Assembly: GCA_937926105.1 (NCBI GenBank)
Contig: CALANS010000051.1
Coordinates: 124,001 to 188,000 of the forward strand
Reading direction: 5' to 3'
Length of the DNA: 64,000 nt
Source of the DNA: an uncultured Actinomycetes bacterium
GTDB lineage: Bacteria; Actinomycetota; Actinomycetes; Mycobacteriales; Nakamurellaceae
Numbering within the stretch: the first letter of the stretch is position 1; each line of letters starts with the position of its first letter. The position numbers and the translations under genes were made by a program. This document shows positions 25,327 to 34,295 of this stretch, piece by piece. The notes under the pieces are model-generated. The model worked only from the letters and a program-made list of their open reading frames with translations, had not been told where the DNA came from and did no database searches.

Positions 25327-26289
25327 GTGAGGGCGCGCTCGGTCGCGCTCCGGGTGCTGTCGGCCGCGGTCACCCTGGTGTTCGTGCTGGTGTTCAACTT
25401 CTTCCTGTTCCGCGCCGTCGGCGACCCGAAGAAGGACCTGGCGCGCAACCCGCACCTGACCCTGGAGGGGCAGCAGGCGGTGATCCACCAGCGGGGCCTG
25501 GATCAGAGCCTGTGGGTGCAGTTCGTGCGATACCTCACCCAGACGGTGCGCGGCGATCTCGGCTCGTCCTTCGCCAACGGCGAGCCGGTCAGCCATGTGC
25601 TCTGGCAGGCGCTGCCGAACACGCTGATCCTGGTGGGTATCGGCACCGTCCTGGCATCGATCATCGGGCCGTGGATCGGCATGATCGCTGGCTGGCACCG
25701 CGGCCGAGCCCGCGATCATCTGCTGACCCAGGGTTCGGTGGTGCTGTACTCCATGCCGGAGTTCTGGCTGGGCATGCTATTGATCTCGCTGTTCGCCGTC
25801 GCCTGGCCGATCCTGCCGACCGGCCTGCAGGCCACACCAGGTTCCACGGCAACGGGTTTCGACCATCTGTGGGACGTTGGCTACCACGCGGTGCTGCCCA
25901 TCTTGACCGTCACGCTGAGCCTGCTGGCGCAGTATACGGTGAATATGCGCAGCGCCGTCATCGATGTGCTGCACGAGGACTACATCCTCACCGCCCGGGC
26001 AATCGGGCTGGCCCCGCTGCAGGTTCGCCGCCGGCATGTGGTGCCGAACGCGCTGCTCCCCGTCGTCACGGTCATCGGCCTACAGTTTGGCCTGGTGCTG
26101 GGCGGCGTCATCACCATCGAGGCGGTGTTCTCCTGGCCGGGCCTCGGGCAGCTGACCCTGCAGGCGATCGATTCCAAGGATTACCCCGTCCTGCAGGGGC
26201 TGTTCCTGCTGACCTCGCTGATGGTGATCGTGTTCAACCTGCTGACCGACCTGCTGTACGGCAGGCTCGACCCGCGGATCGGGGACTGA
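25327..26289 (+). CDS. Peptide ABC transporter permease (DppB/OppB type)
   Basis: 320 aa, six membrane helices. Carries the OppB N-terminal domain and the EAA-type loop RAIGLAPLQVRRRHVVPNALLP that docks the ATPases; GDLGSSFANGEPV is typical of the family's first extracytoplasmic loop. Start GTG 25327. It pairs with the DppC-like permease six nt downstream. Part of the peptidase-importer operon; the 78-bp gap upstream holds no gene. Confidence 0.92.
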   Translation: MRARSVALRVLSAAVTLVFVLVFNFFLFRAVGDPKKDLARNPHLTLEGQQAVIHQRGLDQSLWVQFVRYLTQTVRGDLGSSFANGEPVSHVLWQALPNTLILVGIGTVLASIIGPWIGMIAGWHRGRARDHLLTQGSVVLYSMPEFWLGMLLISLFAVAWPILPTGLQATPGSTATGFDHLWDVGYHAVLPILTVTLSLLAQYTVNMRSAVIDVLHEDYILTARAIGLAPLQVRRRHVVPNALLPVVTVIGLQFGLVLGGVITIEAVFSWPGLGQLTLQAIDSKDYPVLQGLFLLTSLMVIVFNLLTDLLYGRLDPRIGD

Positions 26290-26295
26290 TACGCC

Positions 26296-27243
26296 ATGCA
26301 GCCCACTGCTTCCCACCTGGCTGCCGCCGAGCTGATCCTGGCCAGGGAGCGACGCGGCCGCGCCGCCCGGATCGCCCGGGTGTTGCGGCCGATCCTGCGC
26401 ACCCCGCAGGGCCTGATCGGGGCGACGCTGCTGGTGCTGTTCACCGCGGTGGCGGTGCTAGGTCCGTGGATCGCCCCGCAGGACCCGAACGCCCCGTCCT
26501 CGTTCAGCGCGGACATCCTCGCCGGCCCCAGCGCCGCGCATTTGCTGGGCACCGACGAGAACGGCCGGGACGTGTTGTCCGAGCTGATCCTGGGCACCCA
26601 GACCACCATGCTCATCGGGTTTGTCGCGGCAATGGTGTCCTCCATCATCGGCACCGCCGTGGGCATCGTCGCCGGATTCTCCGGCGGTTGGGTGGATCGC
26701 GGGCTGACCCTGCTAGACGACTGGTTCCTGGTGCTGCCGCTGGTGCCGGTGACGGTGCTGGCGGCCAGCCTGCTGGGGGAGAAGGCCACGAACCTCCCGC
26801 TGGGCCAGACCCTGGTGCTGATCGTGGTGATCGGTGCCTTCGGCTGGGCCGGGACCTCCCGGATCGTGCGCTCGGAGGTGCTCTCGCTCAAACGGCGCGG
26901 GTTCGTCGAGCGGTCCCGGGCGCTGGGGGCTTCGAGCCGGCGCATCATGACGCGTGACGTGCTGCCCAACGTGATGCCGCTGGTGCTGGCCAACGCGGTC
27001 ATCTACGTCTCGCTGGCGATCCTGACCGAGTCGACGCTGTCGTTTCTCGGTCTGGGCGATCCGAACCGGTTCTCTTGGGGGCAGATGCTCGAACACGCGC
27101 AGGACGCCGGAGCGATGGCCGGCGGCCACTGGGCTTATTACCTGCCGCCCGGCATCTGCATCACCCTGGCGGTGCTGGGCTTTTCGTTGCTGGGGCATAG
27201 CATCGAGCCGATGTTCGACCCGCGCCTCCGGGAGCGGCGATGA
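26296..27243 (+). CDS. Peptide ABC transporter permease (DppC/OppC type)
   Basis: 315 aa, six membrane helices. Family marks: LLGTDENGRDVLSELILGTQTT, the EAA loop RALGASSRRIMTRDVLPNVMP and TESTLSFLGLGDPNRFSWGQML. An unusually long charged N-terminus (~1-38) precedes helix 1. The stop overlaps the ATG of the DppD-like ATPase. With the DppB-like protein it forms the translocation channel. Confidence 0.93.
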   Translation: MQPTASHLAAAELILARERRGRAARIARVLRPILRTPQGLIGATLLVLFTAVAVLGPWIAPQDPNAPSSFSADILAGPSAAHLLGTDENGRDVLSELILGTQTTMLIGFVAAMVSSIIGTAVGIVAGFSGGWVDRGLTLLDDWFLVLPLVPVTVLAASLLGEKATNLPLGQTLVLIVVIGAFGWAGTSRIVRSEVLSLKRRGFVERSRALGASSRRIMTRDVLPNVMPLVLANAVIYVSLAILTESTLSFLGLGDPNRFSWGQMLEHAQDAGAMAGGHWAYYLPPGICITLAVLGFSLLGHSIEPMFDPRLRERR

Positions 27244-28361
27244 TGAGTACCGGGGATTCGGCGCCAGCAGCGGTGACGGGATTGTCCGGCGCCGCCGAGA
27301 TCCCGGCCGCCGACCCGATTCTCACCGTGCAGGGCCTGACGGTGGTGCGGCGCGACCGGCCGAAGATCCGCATCGTCGACGACGTCACCTTCCATATCGG
27401 CCGTGGCGAGGCCGTCGGCCTGGCAGGCGAATCCGGCTGCGGGAAGACCACTACGGCACTCGCCGTGCTAGGCCTGCTGCCCAGCGGGCTGCGCCGCGCG
27501 AGCGGCGAGCTCACCTTGCACGGACGGCGCGGGGAGCGGGCGCTGCACCGGCTCGGTGGCGCCGCGATGCGCCAGGTGCGCTGGGCGTCCATCTCGATGA
27601 TCTTCCAGGGCGCCATGAACGCGCTCGACCCGGTCAAGCGGATCGACGCGCAGATCGCCGAGGCGATCCTGCTGCACGAGCCGCGGGTCGGACGCGCCGG
27701 TGCGCTGCGCCGGGTCGGCGACCTGCTCGACCAGGTGGGGGTGCCGCGCAGCCGCGCCGCCTATTACCCGCACGAGTTCTCCGGTGGCCAGCGCCAGCGC
27801 ATCATGATCGCGCTGGCGCTGGCGTGCCGGCCGGAGCTGATCATCGGGGATGAGCCGACCACCGCGCTGGACGTCATCACCCAGGCGCAGATCCTGGATC
27901 TGTTGCGGGATCTGCGGCGGGAGCTGGGCCTGTCGCTGTTGCTGATCACGCACGATCTGGCAGTGCTGGGGGAGACGTGCGACCGGGTGGCCGTGATGTA
28001 CGCCGGGCAGATCGTGGAGAACGGCACGGTCGCCGAGGTCTATCGCCGCCCGCAACACCCCTACGCGGCACGGCTGTTGGGCCTGCTGGGTGCCGACGAC
28101 GCGCCGGGCACGCTGCCGGAGCCGATCCCGGGCAGCCAGCCACGGCCGGGCCGCCGACCGGCGGGATGCCGATTCCATGACAGGTGCGACGTGGCGACCG
28201 AGCGGTGCGCCGCCGAGGCGCCGGCGCTGCTCGACTGCGGGCCGGAACACCTGACGCGGTGCCACTTCGCGCCGTGGCCGGACGGGGTGATCCGGCGCGC
28301 CGACGGAGGCGCCGTCGGGGGCCGGGACTGGTCCGGTGAGCGGTCGGGGGAACAGCCATGA
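27240..28361 (+). CDS. Peptide ABC transporter ATPase (DppD/OppD type)
   Basis: 373 aa. Walker A GESGCGKTT (~64-72), signature FSGGQRQRIMIALAL, Walker B LIIGDEPTTALD, H-loop ITHDLAV. The C-terminal oligopeptide-transporter domain has the Cys-rich CRFHDRC-x6-C...C pattern that binds a [4Fe-4S] cluster in OppD/DppD proteins. Two ATGs in tandem (27240, 27243) are possible starts; the first overlaps the upstream stop. Overlaps the DppF-like gene by 4 nt. Confidence 0.93.
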   Translation: MMSTGDSAPAAVTGLSGAAEIPAADPILTVQGLTVVRRDRPKIRIVDDVTFHIGRGEAVGLAGESGCGKTTTALAVLGLLPSGLRRASGELTLHGRRGERALHRLGGAAMRQVRWASISMIFQGAMNALDPVKRIDAQIAEAILLHEPRVGRAGALRRVGDLLDQVGVPRSRAAYYPHEFSGGQRQRIMIALALACRPELIIGDEPTTALDVITQAQILDLLRDLRRELGLSLLLITHDLAVLGETCDRVAVMYAGQIVENGTVAEVYRRPQHPYAARLLGLLGADDAPGTLPEPIPGSQPRPGRRPAGCRFHDRCDVATERCAAEAPALLDCGPEHLTRCHFAPWPDGVIRRADGGAVGGRDWSGERSGEQP

Positions 28362-29173
28362 CGGGGGAGCGGCCGCCGCTGCTGGAGGCGGTGGACGTGA
28401 GCGTGCGCTACCGCGTCCGGGGCCGGCGCACCGGCGCGCGCCGATCGCTGGAGGCGTTGCGCGATGTGAGCCTGGCCTGGCAGGAAGGCGAAACCCTCGC
28501 CCTGGTCGGGGAATCCGGCAGTGGCAAGACCACCCTCGGACGCGTACTGCTCGGCCTGCAGGCGCCGAGCGGGGGTGTCGTCCGGTTCCGCGGCCACGAC
28601 CTGGGCCGGTCGCAGCAGGCGAGCCTGCGCCGCGAGGTGCAGCTGATCTTCCAGGACCCCTATCAATCGCTGAACCCGCGCAGCACCGTGGGCCGGCAGG
28701 TGATGGCCGGGCTGGACATCCACCGGATCGGCGAGCCCGGCGCCGAACGCATCGCGATCGGGCTGGCCGCCCTGCAGGCAGCCGGGCTGACCCCGCCCGA
28801 GTCGTACTGGCAGCGCTATCCGCATCAGCTCTCCGGCGGGGAGCGGCAGCGGGTGGTGATCGCCGGCGCCATGGCCCTGGGCCCGAGCGCGCTGGTCTGC
28901 GACGAACCCGTGTCGGCGCTGGACGTCTCGGTGCGCGCCCAGGTGCTGGCGGTGCTGGCCGAGCTGCGCCGGGAGCAGGGGCTGTCGTTGCTGTTCATCA
29001 CGCACGACGTCGGCCTGGCCCGGCAGATGTCCGACCGGATCGTGGTGCTCTACCGCGGCCGCATCGTGGAGCAGGGCCCGACCGCCCGGGTGCTCGCCGA
29101 CCCACAGCACGAGTACACCATGGCGCTGCTCGCCGCGGTGCCCGGGAACAGGCTGCGAGCCGGCGAAGCCTGA
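28358..29173 (+). CDS. Peptide ABC transporter ATPase (DppF/OppF type)
   Basis: 271 aa. Walker A GESGSGKTT, the family-typical QLIFQDPYQSLNPR, signature LSGGERQRVVIAGAM, Walker B ALVCDEPVSALD, FITHDVGLARQMSDR. It lacks the long C-terminal Cys domain of its partner, being shorter than many DppF proteins (about 320-350 aa). Last gene of the six-gene operon; its stop is one nt from the stop of the convergent Rieske gene. Confidence 0.93.
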   Translation: MTGERPPLLEAVDVSVRYRVRGRRTGARRSLEALRDVSLAWQEGETLALVGESGSGKTTLGRVLLGLQAPSGGVVRFRGHDLGRSQQASLRREVQLIFQDPYQSLNPRSTVGRQVMAGLDIHRIGEPGAERIAIGLAALQAAGLTPPESYWQRYPHQLSGGERQRVVIAGAMALGPSALVCDEPVSALDVSVRAQVLAVLAELRREQGLSLLFITHDVGLARQMSDRIVVLYRGRIVEQGPTARVLADPQHEYTMALLAAVPGNRLRAGEA

Positions 29174-29174
29174 G

Positions 29175-30275
29175 TCAGTCGGTGGCCATCTGCGCCAGGT
29201 AGGCGCGCTCGAATTCGGCGACGTAGGAGTCCTTCTCGGTGTACACGCCATAATCGAACGACCGCGACCGCACCCCACGCTGCAGCCGCTCACAGACCGC
29301 GATGTCCTGCCCGTTGACGGTCTCGTTGAACGCCACGAAGTCGCTCGGGTCGAAATCCGGCGCGGCGATGTCGTCCGGGTGGAACAGGTACTCCGACTCC
29401 AGCCGGCAGCGATCCGCCGCCAACGGCAGGATTCGGGTGACCACGGCCTCCCGGCTGGTGATGTCGATGAACATGTTCGGCAGCACCGTCGATCCGAAGT
29501 ACAGCCCCCGGTCGGCCTCCGTCATGCCCGGCAGCAGCGCGAACCTCGACCGGGACGTCGCCGCCAGACCCTCCTCGTCACCGATGATCCGCACCGCCCC
29601 GTCCGGAAGTCCCTCCTCGTAGAGTGCGCCGGTGCGGTAACTCGGCACCCGGGCGACCAGTTGGGGATGCACGATCGTGCAGTGCAGGCACTCGTTGTAG
29701 TTGCCGATCACGATCTTCCAGTTCGCCGCCACCTCCACGCTGGTGGTGTGCCCGATGCGCAACTGGTCCAGGCCGAATCGCTCGTAGCCCAGTGGCTGGT
29801 CGTACTGCCCGGCCAGGTCGTCCCGCAGGCTCATCGGTTCGCCGCGATCCAGATTGACGAACACGAACCCGAGCCAGGTCTGCACATGAACGGGCTTGAG
29901 CCCCAACCGGTCCCGGTCCAGTTCGTCGTCGGACACGTTGGGCGTGGAGGCCAGCGAGCCGTCGTCCCGATAGCCCCAGGCGTGGTACGGGCAGCGGATC
30001 ACGGAGACCGCGCGGCCCGCCTCGGCGTCGCACAGCAGGGTGCCCCGGTGTCGGCACACGTTGTAGAACGCGCGTAGCGCGCGGTCCTTCCCCCGGATCA
30101 GCAGGATGCTCTCGTCCACCACTCGGACGGTGCGCCAACGCCCAGGCTGGCTGATCATCTCCTCGCGGCAGGCGTAGAACCAGCTGCGATAGAAGATCCG
30201 CTCCTTCTCCGATTCGAAGACCTCCGGGGCGTAGTAGTCCGGCCCGGCGAGCGTGTGCACATCCATGCGGTTCAT
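29175..30275 (-). CDS. Rieske non-heme iron oxygenase, alpha subunit (GbcA/CntA-like)
   Basis: 366 aa. The N-terminal Rieske [2Fe-2S] motif is C74-R-H76...C95-PY-H98 (NVCRHRG / CPYHAWGY); the C-terminal catalytic domain has NYNECLHCTIVHPQ, giving the bridging acid and iron-binding His residues. Closest groups are oxygenases acting on quaternary amines (glycine betaine, carnitine, stachydrine) and related demethylases. The ATG at 30275 has AAGGAGG upstream. No reductase gene lies nearby, so the electron donor must be encoded elsewhere. Substrate unknown. Confidence 0.87.
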   Translation of the reverse strand: MNRMDVHTLAGPDYYAPEVFESEKERIFYRSWFYACREEMISQPGRWRTVRVVDESILLIRGKDRALRAFYNVCRHRGTLLCDAEAGRAVSVIRCPYHAWGYRDDGSLASTPNVSDDELDRDRLGLKPVHVQTWLGFVFVNLDRGEPMSLRDDLAGQYDQPLGYERFGLDQLRIGHTTSVEVAANWKIVIGNYNECLHCTIVHPQLVARVPSYRTGALYEEGLPDGAVRIIGDEEGLAATSRSRFALLPGMTEADRGLYFGSTVLPNMFIDITSREAVVTRILPLAADRCRLESEYLFHPDDIAAPDFDPSDFVAFNETVNGQDIAVCERLQRGVRSRSFDYGVYTEKDSYVAEFERAYLAQMATD

Positions 30276-30383
30276 GCCGCGTGCCTCCTTCGGCTGGTGA
30301 TCACGCTAGCCGATGGGGGTGCGGCTCGGGAACGGCCGAACCGGTGGCGGCGCGCCCCGATGGCGTCCTCAAACATCTAGTTC

Positions 30384-30396
30384 TATAGTGCAATAC
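30384..30396 (+). promoter_or_regulatory. TATAGT -10 box giving a leaderless YtrA-type regulator mRNA
   Basis: TATAGT (30384-30389) lies seven nt before the GTG at 30397, within the AT-rich stretch TAGTTCTATAGTGCAATAC. No Shine-Dalgarno sequence precedes the GTG, so transcription is expected to start at or next to it. No clear -35 is seen. Confidence 0.5.
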
Positions 30397-30801
30397 GTGA
30401 TTGTCTTCCGGATTGACCGGCGCGCCGGGGTGCCGCCGTACCTCCAGATCGTGCAGCAGACCCGCCAGGCGTTGCTGCTCGGCCGGCTGCGCATCGGGGA
30501 CCGGCTGCCTACGGCGCGAGAGGTGGTGGCCAGCACCGGGATCAACCCCAACACAGTGCTCAAGGCCTACCGCGATCTGGATCGGGAGGGTCTGGTAGAA
30601 ACCCGGGTCGGCTCCGGGACCTTCGTGATCGCCACCCCGGGCCGCGCCGTCGCCGCACAGGAGTCCGAGGCGGGAGCCGCCCTGGGCGCCTGGCTGCGCG
30701 AGGCCCGGGCGTCGGGGCTGGACCGGGCGGAGGTGGAGGCGCTGACGAAGGCCTGGATCGACGACATCTACCTCGACGACATCTACCGGGGAGAGCGATG
30801 A
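30397..30801 (+). CDS. GntR-family regulator, YtrA subfamily
   Basis: 134 aa, the short size of YtrA regulators: an N-terminal winged helix-turn-helix (IDRRAGVPPYLQIVQQ...LPTAREVVASTGINPNTVLKAYRDLDREGLV) and a small C-terminal dimerisation helix pair. Start GTG 30397. The stop overlaps the ATG of the ABC ATPase. YtrA-type regulators typically repress the ABC exporter genes in their own operon and respond to cell-envelope antibiotics. Confidence 0.9.
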   Translation: MIVFRIDRRAGVPPYLQIVQQTRQALLLGRLRIGDRLPTAREVVASTGINPNTVLKAYRDLDREGLVETRVGSGTFVIATPGRAVAAQESEAGAALGAWLREARASGLDRAEVEALTKAWIDDIYLDDIYRGER

Positions 30802-31718
30802 CGGTGACGGGAACTCTGGTGGCGGCCAGCCCGCTGCGGGTGGTCGAGGTCGGCCAGCGTTACGGCCGGATATGGGCCCTGCGCGGCTGCTCGTTCGAAC
30901 TGCGCACCGGGGCGGTGACGGCGCTGGTCGGCCCCAATGGCGCCGGCAAGTCCACCCTGATGGCGGCGGCGGCCGGGCTGCTGCGGCCCACGCAGGGCCG
31001 GATCGAGGTGCAGGGCGAGGCGGTGACGGCGTCTCCGTCCCACCCCGATCTCGGTTATTTGGCGCAGGACAAGCCGCTGTACCGGCGCTACCGGGTGAGC
31101 GACATGCTCCAGATCGGCCGGCACCTGAATGCCCGATGGGACGCGGCGCACGCCGACGAGCTGATCGACGCGGCCGGGCTGGACCGGGCGCAGCGGGTCG
31201 GCACGCTGTCCGGCGGCCAGCGCACCCGGCTGGCGCTGGCGCTGGTCCTGGCCCGGCGGCCGTCGGTACTGCTGCTGGACGAGCCACTGGCGGACCTGGA
31301 TCCGTTGGCGCGCTTGGAGGTTCAGCAGACGCTGATGACGGAGGTCTCCGACACGGGGATGACGGTGCTGATGTCCTCGCACATCCTGGGCGAGATCGCC
31401 GATCTGTGCGAGGACCTGCTGGTGATAGTCGGCGGCGGCATCACGCTGGCCGGCCAGATCGACACCGTGCTGGCCCAGCACCGGGTGCTGATCGGGCCGG
31501 GGATCGGCCCGGATGGGCTTGGCTTCCTACCAGATGGCAGCGCGGTGGAGGTGCAGCGAGCGGCGCGGCAGACCACGGTGCTGGTGGACCGGCCGGTGGG
31601 GCACTTGCCGATCGGCTGGTCATCGGGTGATCCGAGTTTGGAGGAGATCGTGGTGGCCTACCTGCGGCGCGGCGGCACGGCGGGCGCCGATGCGGCAAAC
31701 GTCGGGGTGGCGTCGTGA
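30798..31718 (+). CDS. ABC transporter ATP-binding protein (YtrB-like)
   Basis: 306 aa. Walker A GPNGAGKST, signature LSGGQRTRLALAL, Walker B VLLLDEPLADLD, SSHILGEI switch. The C-terminal ~90 residues are a family-specific extension. Overlaps the regulator (ATGA) and the permease (GTGA). Probably powers export with the permease that follows. Confidence 0.92.
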   Translation: MTVTGTLVAASPLRVVEVGQRYGRIWALRGCSFELRTGAVTALVGPNGAGKSTLMAAAAGLLRPTQGRIEVQGEAVTASPSHPDLGYLAQDKPLYRRYRVSDMLQIGRHLNARWDAAHADELIDAAGLDRAQRVGTLSGGQRTRLALALVLARRPSVLLLDEPLADLDPLARLEVQQTLMTEVSDTGMTVLMSSHILGEIADLCEDLLVIVGGGITLAGQIDTVLAQHRVLIGPGIGPDGLGFLPDGSAVEVQRAARQTTVLVDRPVGHLPIGWSSGDPSLEEIVVAYLRRGGTAGADAANVGVAS

Positions 31719-32890
31719 ACTCGCCACGGCATGAGGCGGTGACGACGCCGGCCGACCACGCTTCGACCGGGTCGCATGGGCACCGGGCGGCTGCCAGTCC
31801 GGGGGCGAGTCCCCTTGCGGTGCAACCGGCCCCGGCTGGACGAGGCCCGGGCGGCATGTGGTGGGTGGCGTGGCGCCAGCATCGGTTGACGGTGCTGATC
31901 GCGCTGGCCGTGCTGGTCGTAGTCGCTGCTGCCGCGCTGATCTTCCAACTGGTGCTGATCGCCCGGCTGCACGCGGCCGGCTGCACCGTGCTGACGGACT
32001 CGAACGCCTGCACCTCTGTGGCGGCGCAGAATGCCTTCGACCAGAACACCTGGCACCTGTTGCGCGGCGTGTTGGTGGCGACGCCGATCGTGTTGGGTGT
32101 CTTTGTGGGCGCGCCGATGTTCCCGCGGGAGTTCGAGCAGCGCACCGAGGTGTTCGCGCTGACCCAGTCCGTTGGCCGCCTGCGCTGGTGGGCCACCAAG
32201 GTCACGGTGGCGGGCGTCCCGTTGCTGGCCGGCCTGCTGGGTCTCGGATTCCTGCAGCAGTGGTGCGACGCGACGACCTGGTTCACCAGCGGCGCTGCGT
32301 TGTACGACGGTACGTTCCAGGTGCGTAGCATCATGCCCGCGGCATACGGGCTGCTGTCCTTCGCGATCGCCGTCACCGCAGGGCTTTTCATCCGGTCGGT
32401 CACGGCGGCACTGGTGGCGGCTTTGGTCGTGGCGGGCGCGGGCGTCGTCCTGATCGCATTCCCGCTGCGGCCGCACCTGCTGCCCGCGACGAGGCTGGCC
32501 ACTGCGATCCCCGCGGTGCAGCCCGGACCGGGTGCGGTGAGCGCGTACAACAAGGCCATGCAGGGCAGTTGGTTCCTCGGGTCCGGGTATCTGCTCCGCG
32601 ACGGCCAGGCGATCTCCTTCTATCAGGCCAATGATGTTCCCTGCCAGGACATCTCGATGACCATGACGAACGGCCAGCAGCCGACCGCGCAACAAACTGC
32701 CGACTACACCAAGGCGCTGGCGAAGTGCCAAGCAGACCACGGCATCAAGCACTACACCGATTACCTGCCCGCGTCGATGCTCTGGCCGCTGCGCGGCGTC
32801 GAGGCAGGTATCTGCGTGCTGCTTGCGGGGTTGGCTCTCGCCTTCGGTGCCTTCCGCCTCCGCGCGAGAGCCGGATCCAGAAGCTCGTAG
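31715..32890 (+). CDS. ABC-2-type permease of the YtrA operon
   Basis: 391 aa. A proline/alanine-rich cytoplasmic N-terminus (~1-45) precedes six predicted membrane helices; [25 protein letters not shown] is the family's first cytoplasmic loop. A large extracytoplasmic segment (~265-350) with paired Cys residues ([14 protein letters not shown]) lies before the last helix. Export substrate unknown; relatives of this architecture respond to cell-wall stress. The 3' end overlaps a toxin fossil on the other strand. Confidence 0.82.
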   Translation: MNSPRHEAVTTPADHASTGSHGHRAAASPGASPLAVQPAPAGRGPGGMWWVAWRQHRLTVLIALAVLVVVAAAALIFQLVLIARLHAAGCTVLTDSNACTSVAAQNAFDQNTWHLLRGVLVATPIVLGVFVGAPMFPREFEQRTEVFALTQSVGRLRWWATKVTVAGVPLLAGLLGLGFLQQWCDATTWFTSGAALYDGTFQVRSIMPAAYGLLSFAIAVTAGLFIRSVTAALVAALVVAGAGVVLIAFPLRPHLLPATRLATAIPAVQPGPGAVSAYNKAMQGSWFLGSGYLLRDGQAISFYQANDVPCQDISMTMTNGQQPTAQQTADYTKALAKCQADHGIKHYTDYLPASMLWPLRGVEAGICVLLAGLALAFGAFRLRARAGSRSS

Positions 32891-33018
32891 TGGTACCGGG
32901 CCTTGATGATCTTTACCGTGTGCTCGTCCGCTCGGTAGACCAACCGGCTCTCGTCGTCGATCCGGCGGGACCAGTACTCCGGTACGAGGATGGGCGTGGC
33001 ACCCGAACGCCGGCGCAC
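32887..33018 (-). pseudogene. Fossil C-terminal half of a YoeB/Txe-type mRNA interferase
   Basis: Residues [20 protein letters not shown], then a KIIKARYHY ending, reproduce the C-terminal half of the YoeB/Txe toxins (RNase E-independent ribosome-dependent mRNA cleavage), including the basic RR and the terminal HY residues needed for activity. The N-terminal ~45 residues are absent, the normal stop after RYHY is lost (the frame runs on into the permease gene), and no YefM/Axe antitoxin gene is present. It is a decayed toxin-antitoxin remnant. Confidence 0.7.
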
Positions 33019-33066
33019 TGACCCGCCAGTTCGGGGAGGATGCGCTGGGGGGAATACTCAGCTTCC

Positions 33067-34260
33067 ATGGCGAGCGGTCCGGCTGCGCCGGACGTGGCCA
33101 CCCGACATGGCGAACCGACGGAGCACGTGGTCCGCCGGCTCGGCGCGCTGACCACCGCGCACCTGCTCAGCGACGGCGCGGGCAACTTCCTACCCGGCGT
33201 GCTCCCCGCGGTGCTGGTGGTGCTCGGCCAGCCGGTCAGCATGGCCGGAGCGCTGGTCGCGGCGCTGAGTATCGGACAGGTGCTGCAGCCCCTGGTGGGG
33301 TGGGTGGCCGACCGCGTCGGTGGCCGTGTGCTGCCCCCGCTCGGCCTGCTGCTCACCTCGGTCGGCGGCGGACTGATCGGGGTGGTGCCGAGCACCGGGG
33401 TGCTGATGGTGCTGCTGCTGGCCATCGGCGTCGGCTCGTCGCTGTTCCACCCGCCGTCCCTGGCAAGCATTCGCGCGATGGCCGGCCGGCGCACCGGGTT
33501 GGCGATCTCGGTCTTCCTGGTGGGCGGCGAACTCGGCCGCGGGCTCTGGCCGACGGTGGCCAGCCTGATCACCGCCCACCTGGGGTTGACCTGGCTGTGG
33601 CTCATCGCGATCCCGGGCCTGGTCTGGCTGCCGCTGCTGTATCACTGGATGCCGCGGCTGCCGGCCGCACCGACGGACCGCGCGCCGATCCGCTGGCGCC
33701 GGCACGCGTTCCCGGCCGCGCTGCTGATCGGATTCCGCGGCCTGCAGGGCTTCACCGTGTTCTCGCTGTCGGCGTTCATCCCGATCCTGTGGCACGTGCG
33801 CGGCGAGTCCCTGGTAGCGGGCGCGTCGGTGATCACCACCGTCATCACCGTGGGGGTCGCTGGCAACCTGCTTGGCGGATTCCTGGCGGATCGGATCGGG
33901 CGGCGCCCGGTGCTGCTGGCGTCCGCGGTGGGGGTGGCGGCGTTGGTCCTGCCGGTCGCCCACGTGCCCGGCTGGTGGGTGTTCCCGATCGCGGCGGCAC
34001 TGGGTATCGCGCTGTTCCTGCCGGCCGCCTCCACGATCCTGATCGGCCAGTACATCTTCCCGGAGAACCGGTCCATGGGGTCGGGCATCGCGCTCGGCCT
34101 GGCCAACGGGCTCGCCGCGGTGGCCGTGCTGGTGGTGGGCCTATTCGTGACCGAGACCAACGTGCTGATGGTGTTCTGGATCCTGGCGGTGCTGGCGCTG
34201 GCATGCATCGTGGTCGCGGTGGCGCTCCCGGCGGAGTTGATGCGCCGGGAGGAGATCTAA
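33067..34260 (+). CDS. MFS transporter, fosmidomycin-resistance (Fsr)-like
   Basis: 397 aa with twelve predicted membrane helices. SSLFHPPSLASIRAMAG near helix 4-5 is the hallmark of the Fsr subgroup; GWVADRVGGR and GGFLADRIGRRP are the MFS motif A loops after helices 2 and 8. Probably a proton-driven exporter of a small anionic compound. The start is uncertain: ATG 33067 lacks a well-spaced Shine-Dalgarno sequence, and ATG 33040 has one directly adjacent. A CGTCGATCGACG palindrome lies 11 nt after the stop. Confidence 0.85.
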   Translation: MASGPAAPDVATRHGEPTEHVVRRLGALTTAHLLSDGAGNFLPGVLPAVLVVLGQPVSMAGALVAALSIGQVLQPLVGWVADRVGGRVLPPLGLLLTSVGGGLIGVVPSTGVLMVLLLAIGVGSSLFHPPSLASIRAMAGRRTGLAISVFLVGGELGRGLWPTVASLITAHLGLTWLWLIAIPGLVWLPLLYHWMPRLPAAPTDRAPIRWRRHAFPAALLIGFRGLQGFTVFSLSAFIPILWHVRGESLVAGASVITTVITVGVAGNLLGGFLADRIGRRPVLLASAVGVAALVLPVAHVPGWWVFPIAAALGIALFLPAASTILIGQYIFPENRSMGSGIALGLANGLAAVAVLVVGLFVTETNVLMVFWILAVLALACIVVAVALPAELMRREEI

Positions 34261-34295
34261 CGGTCCGGATCGTCGATCGACGCAAGCGTTCCGGG

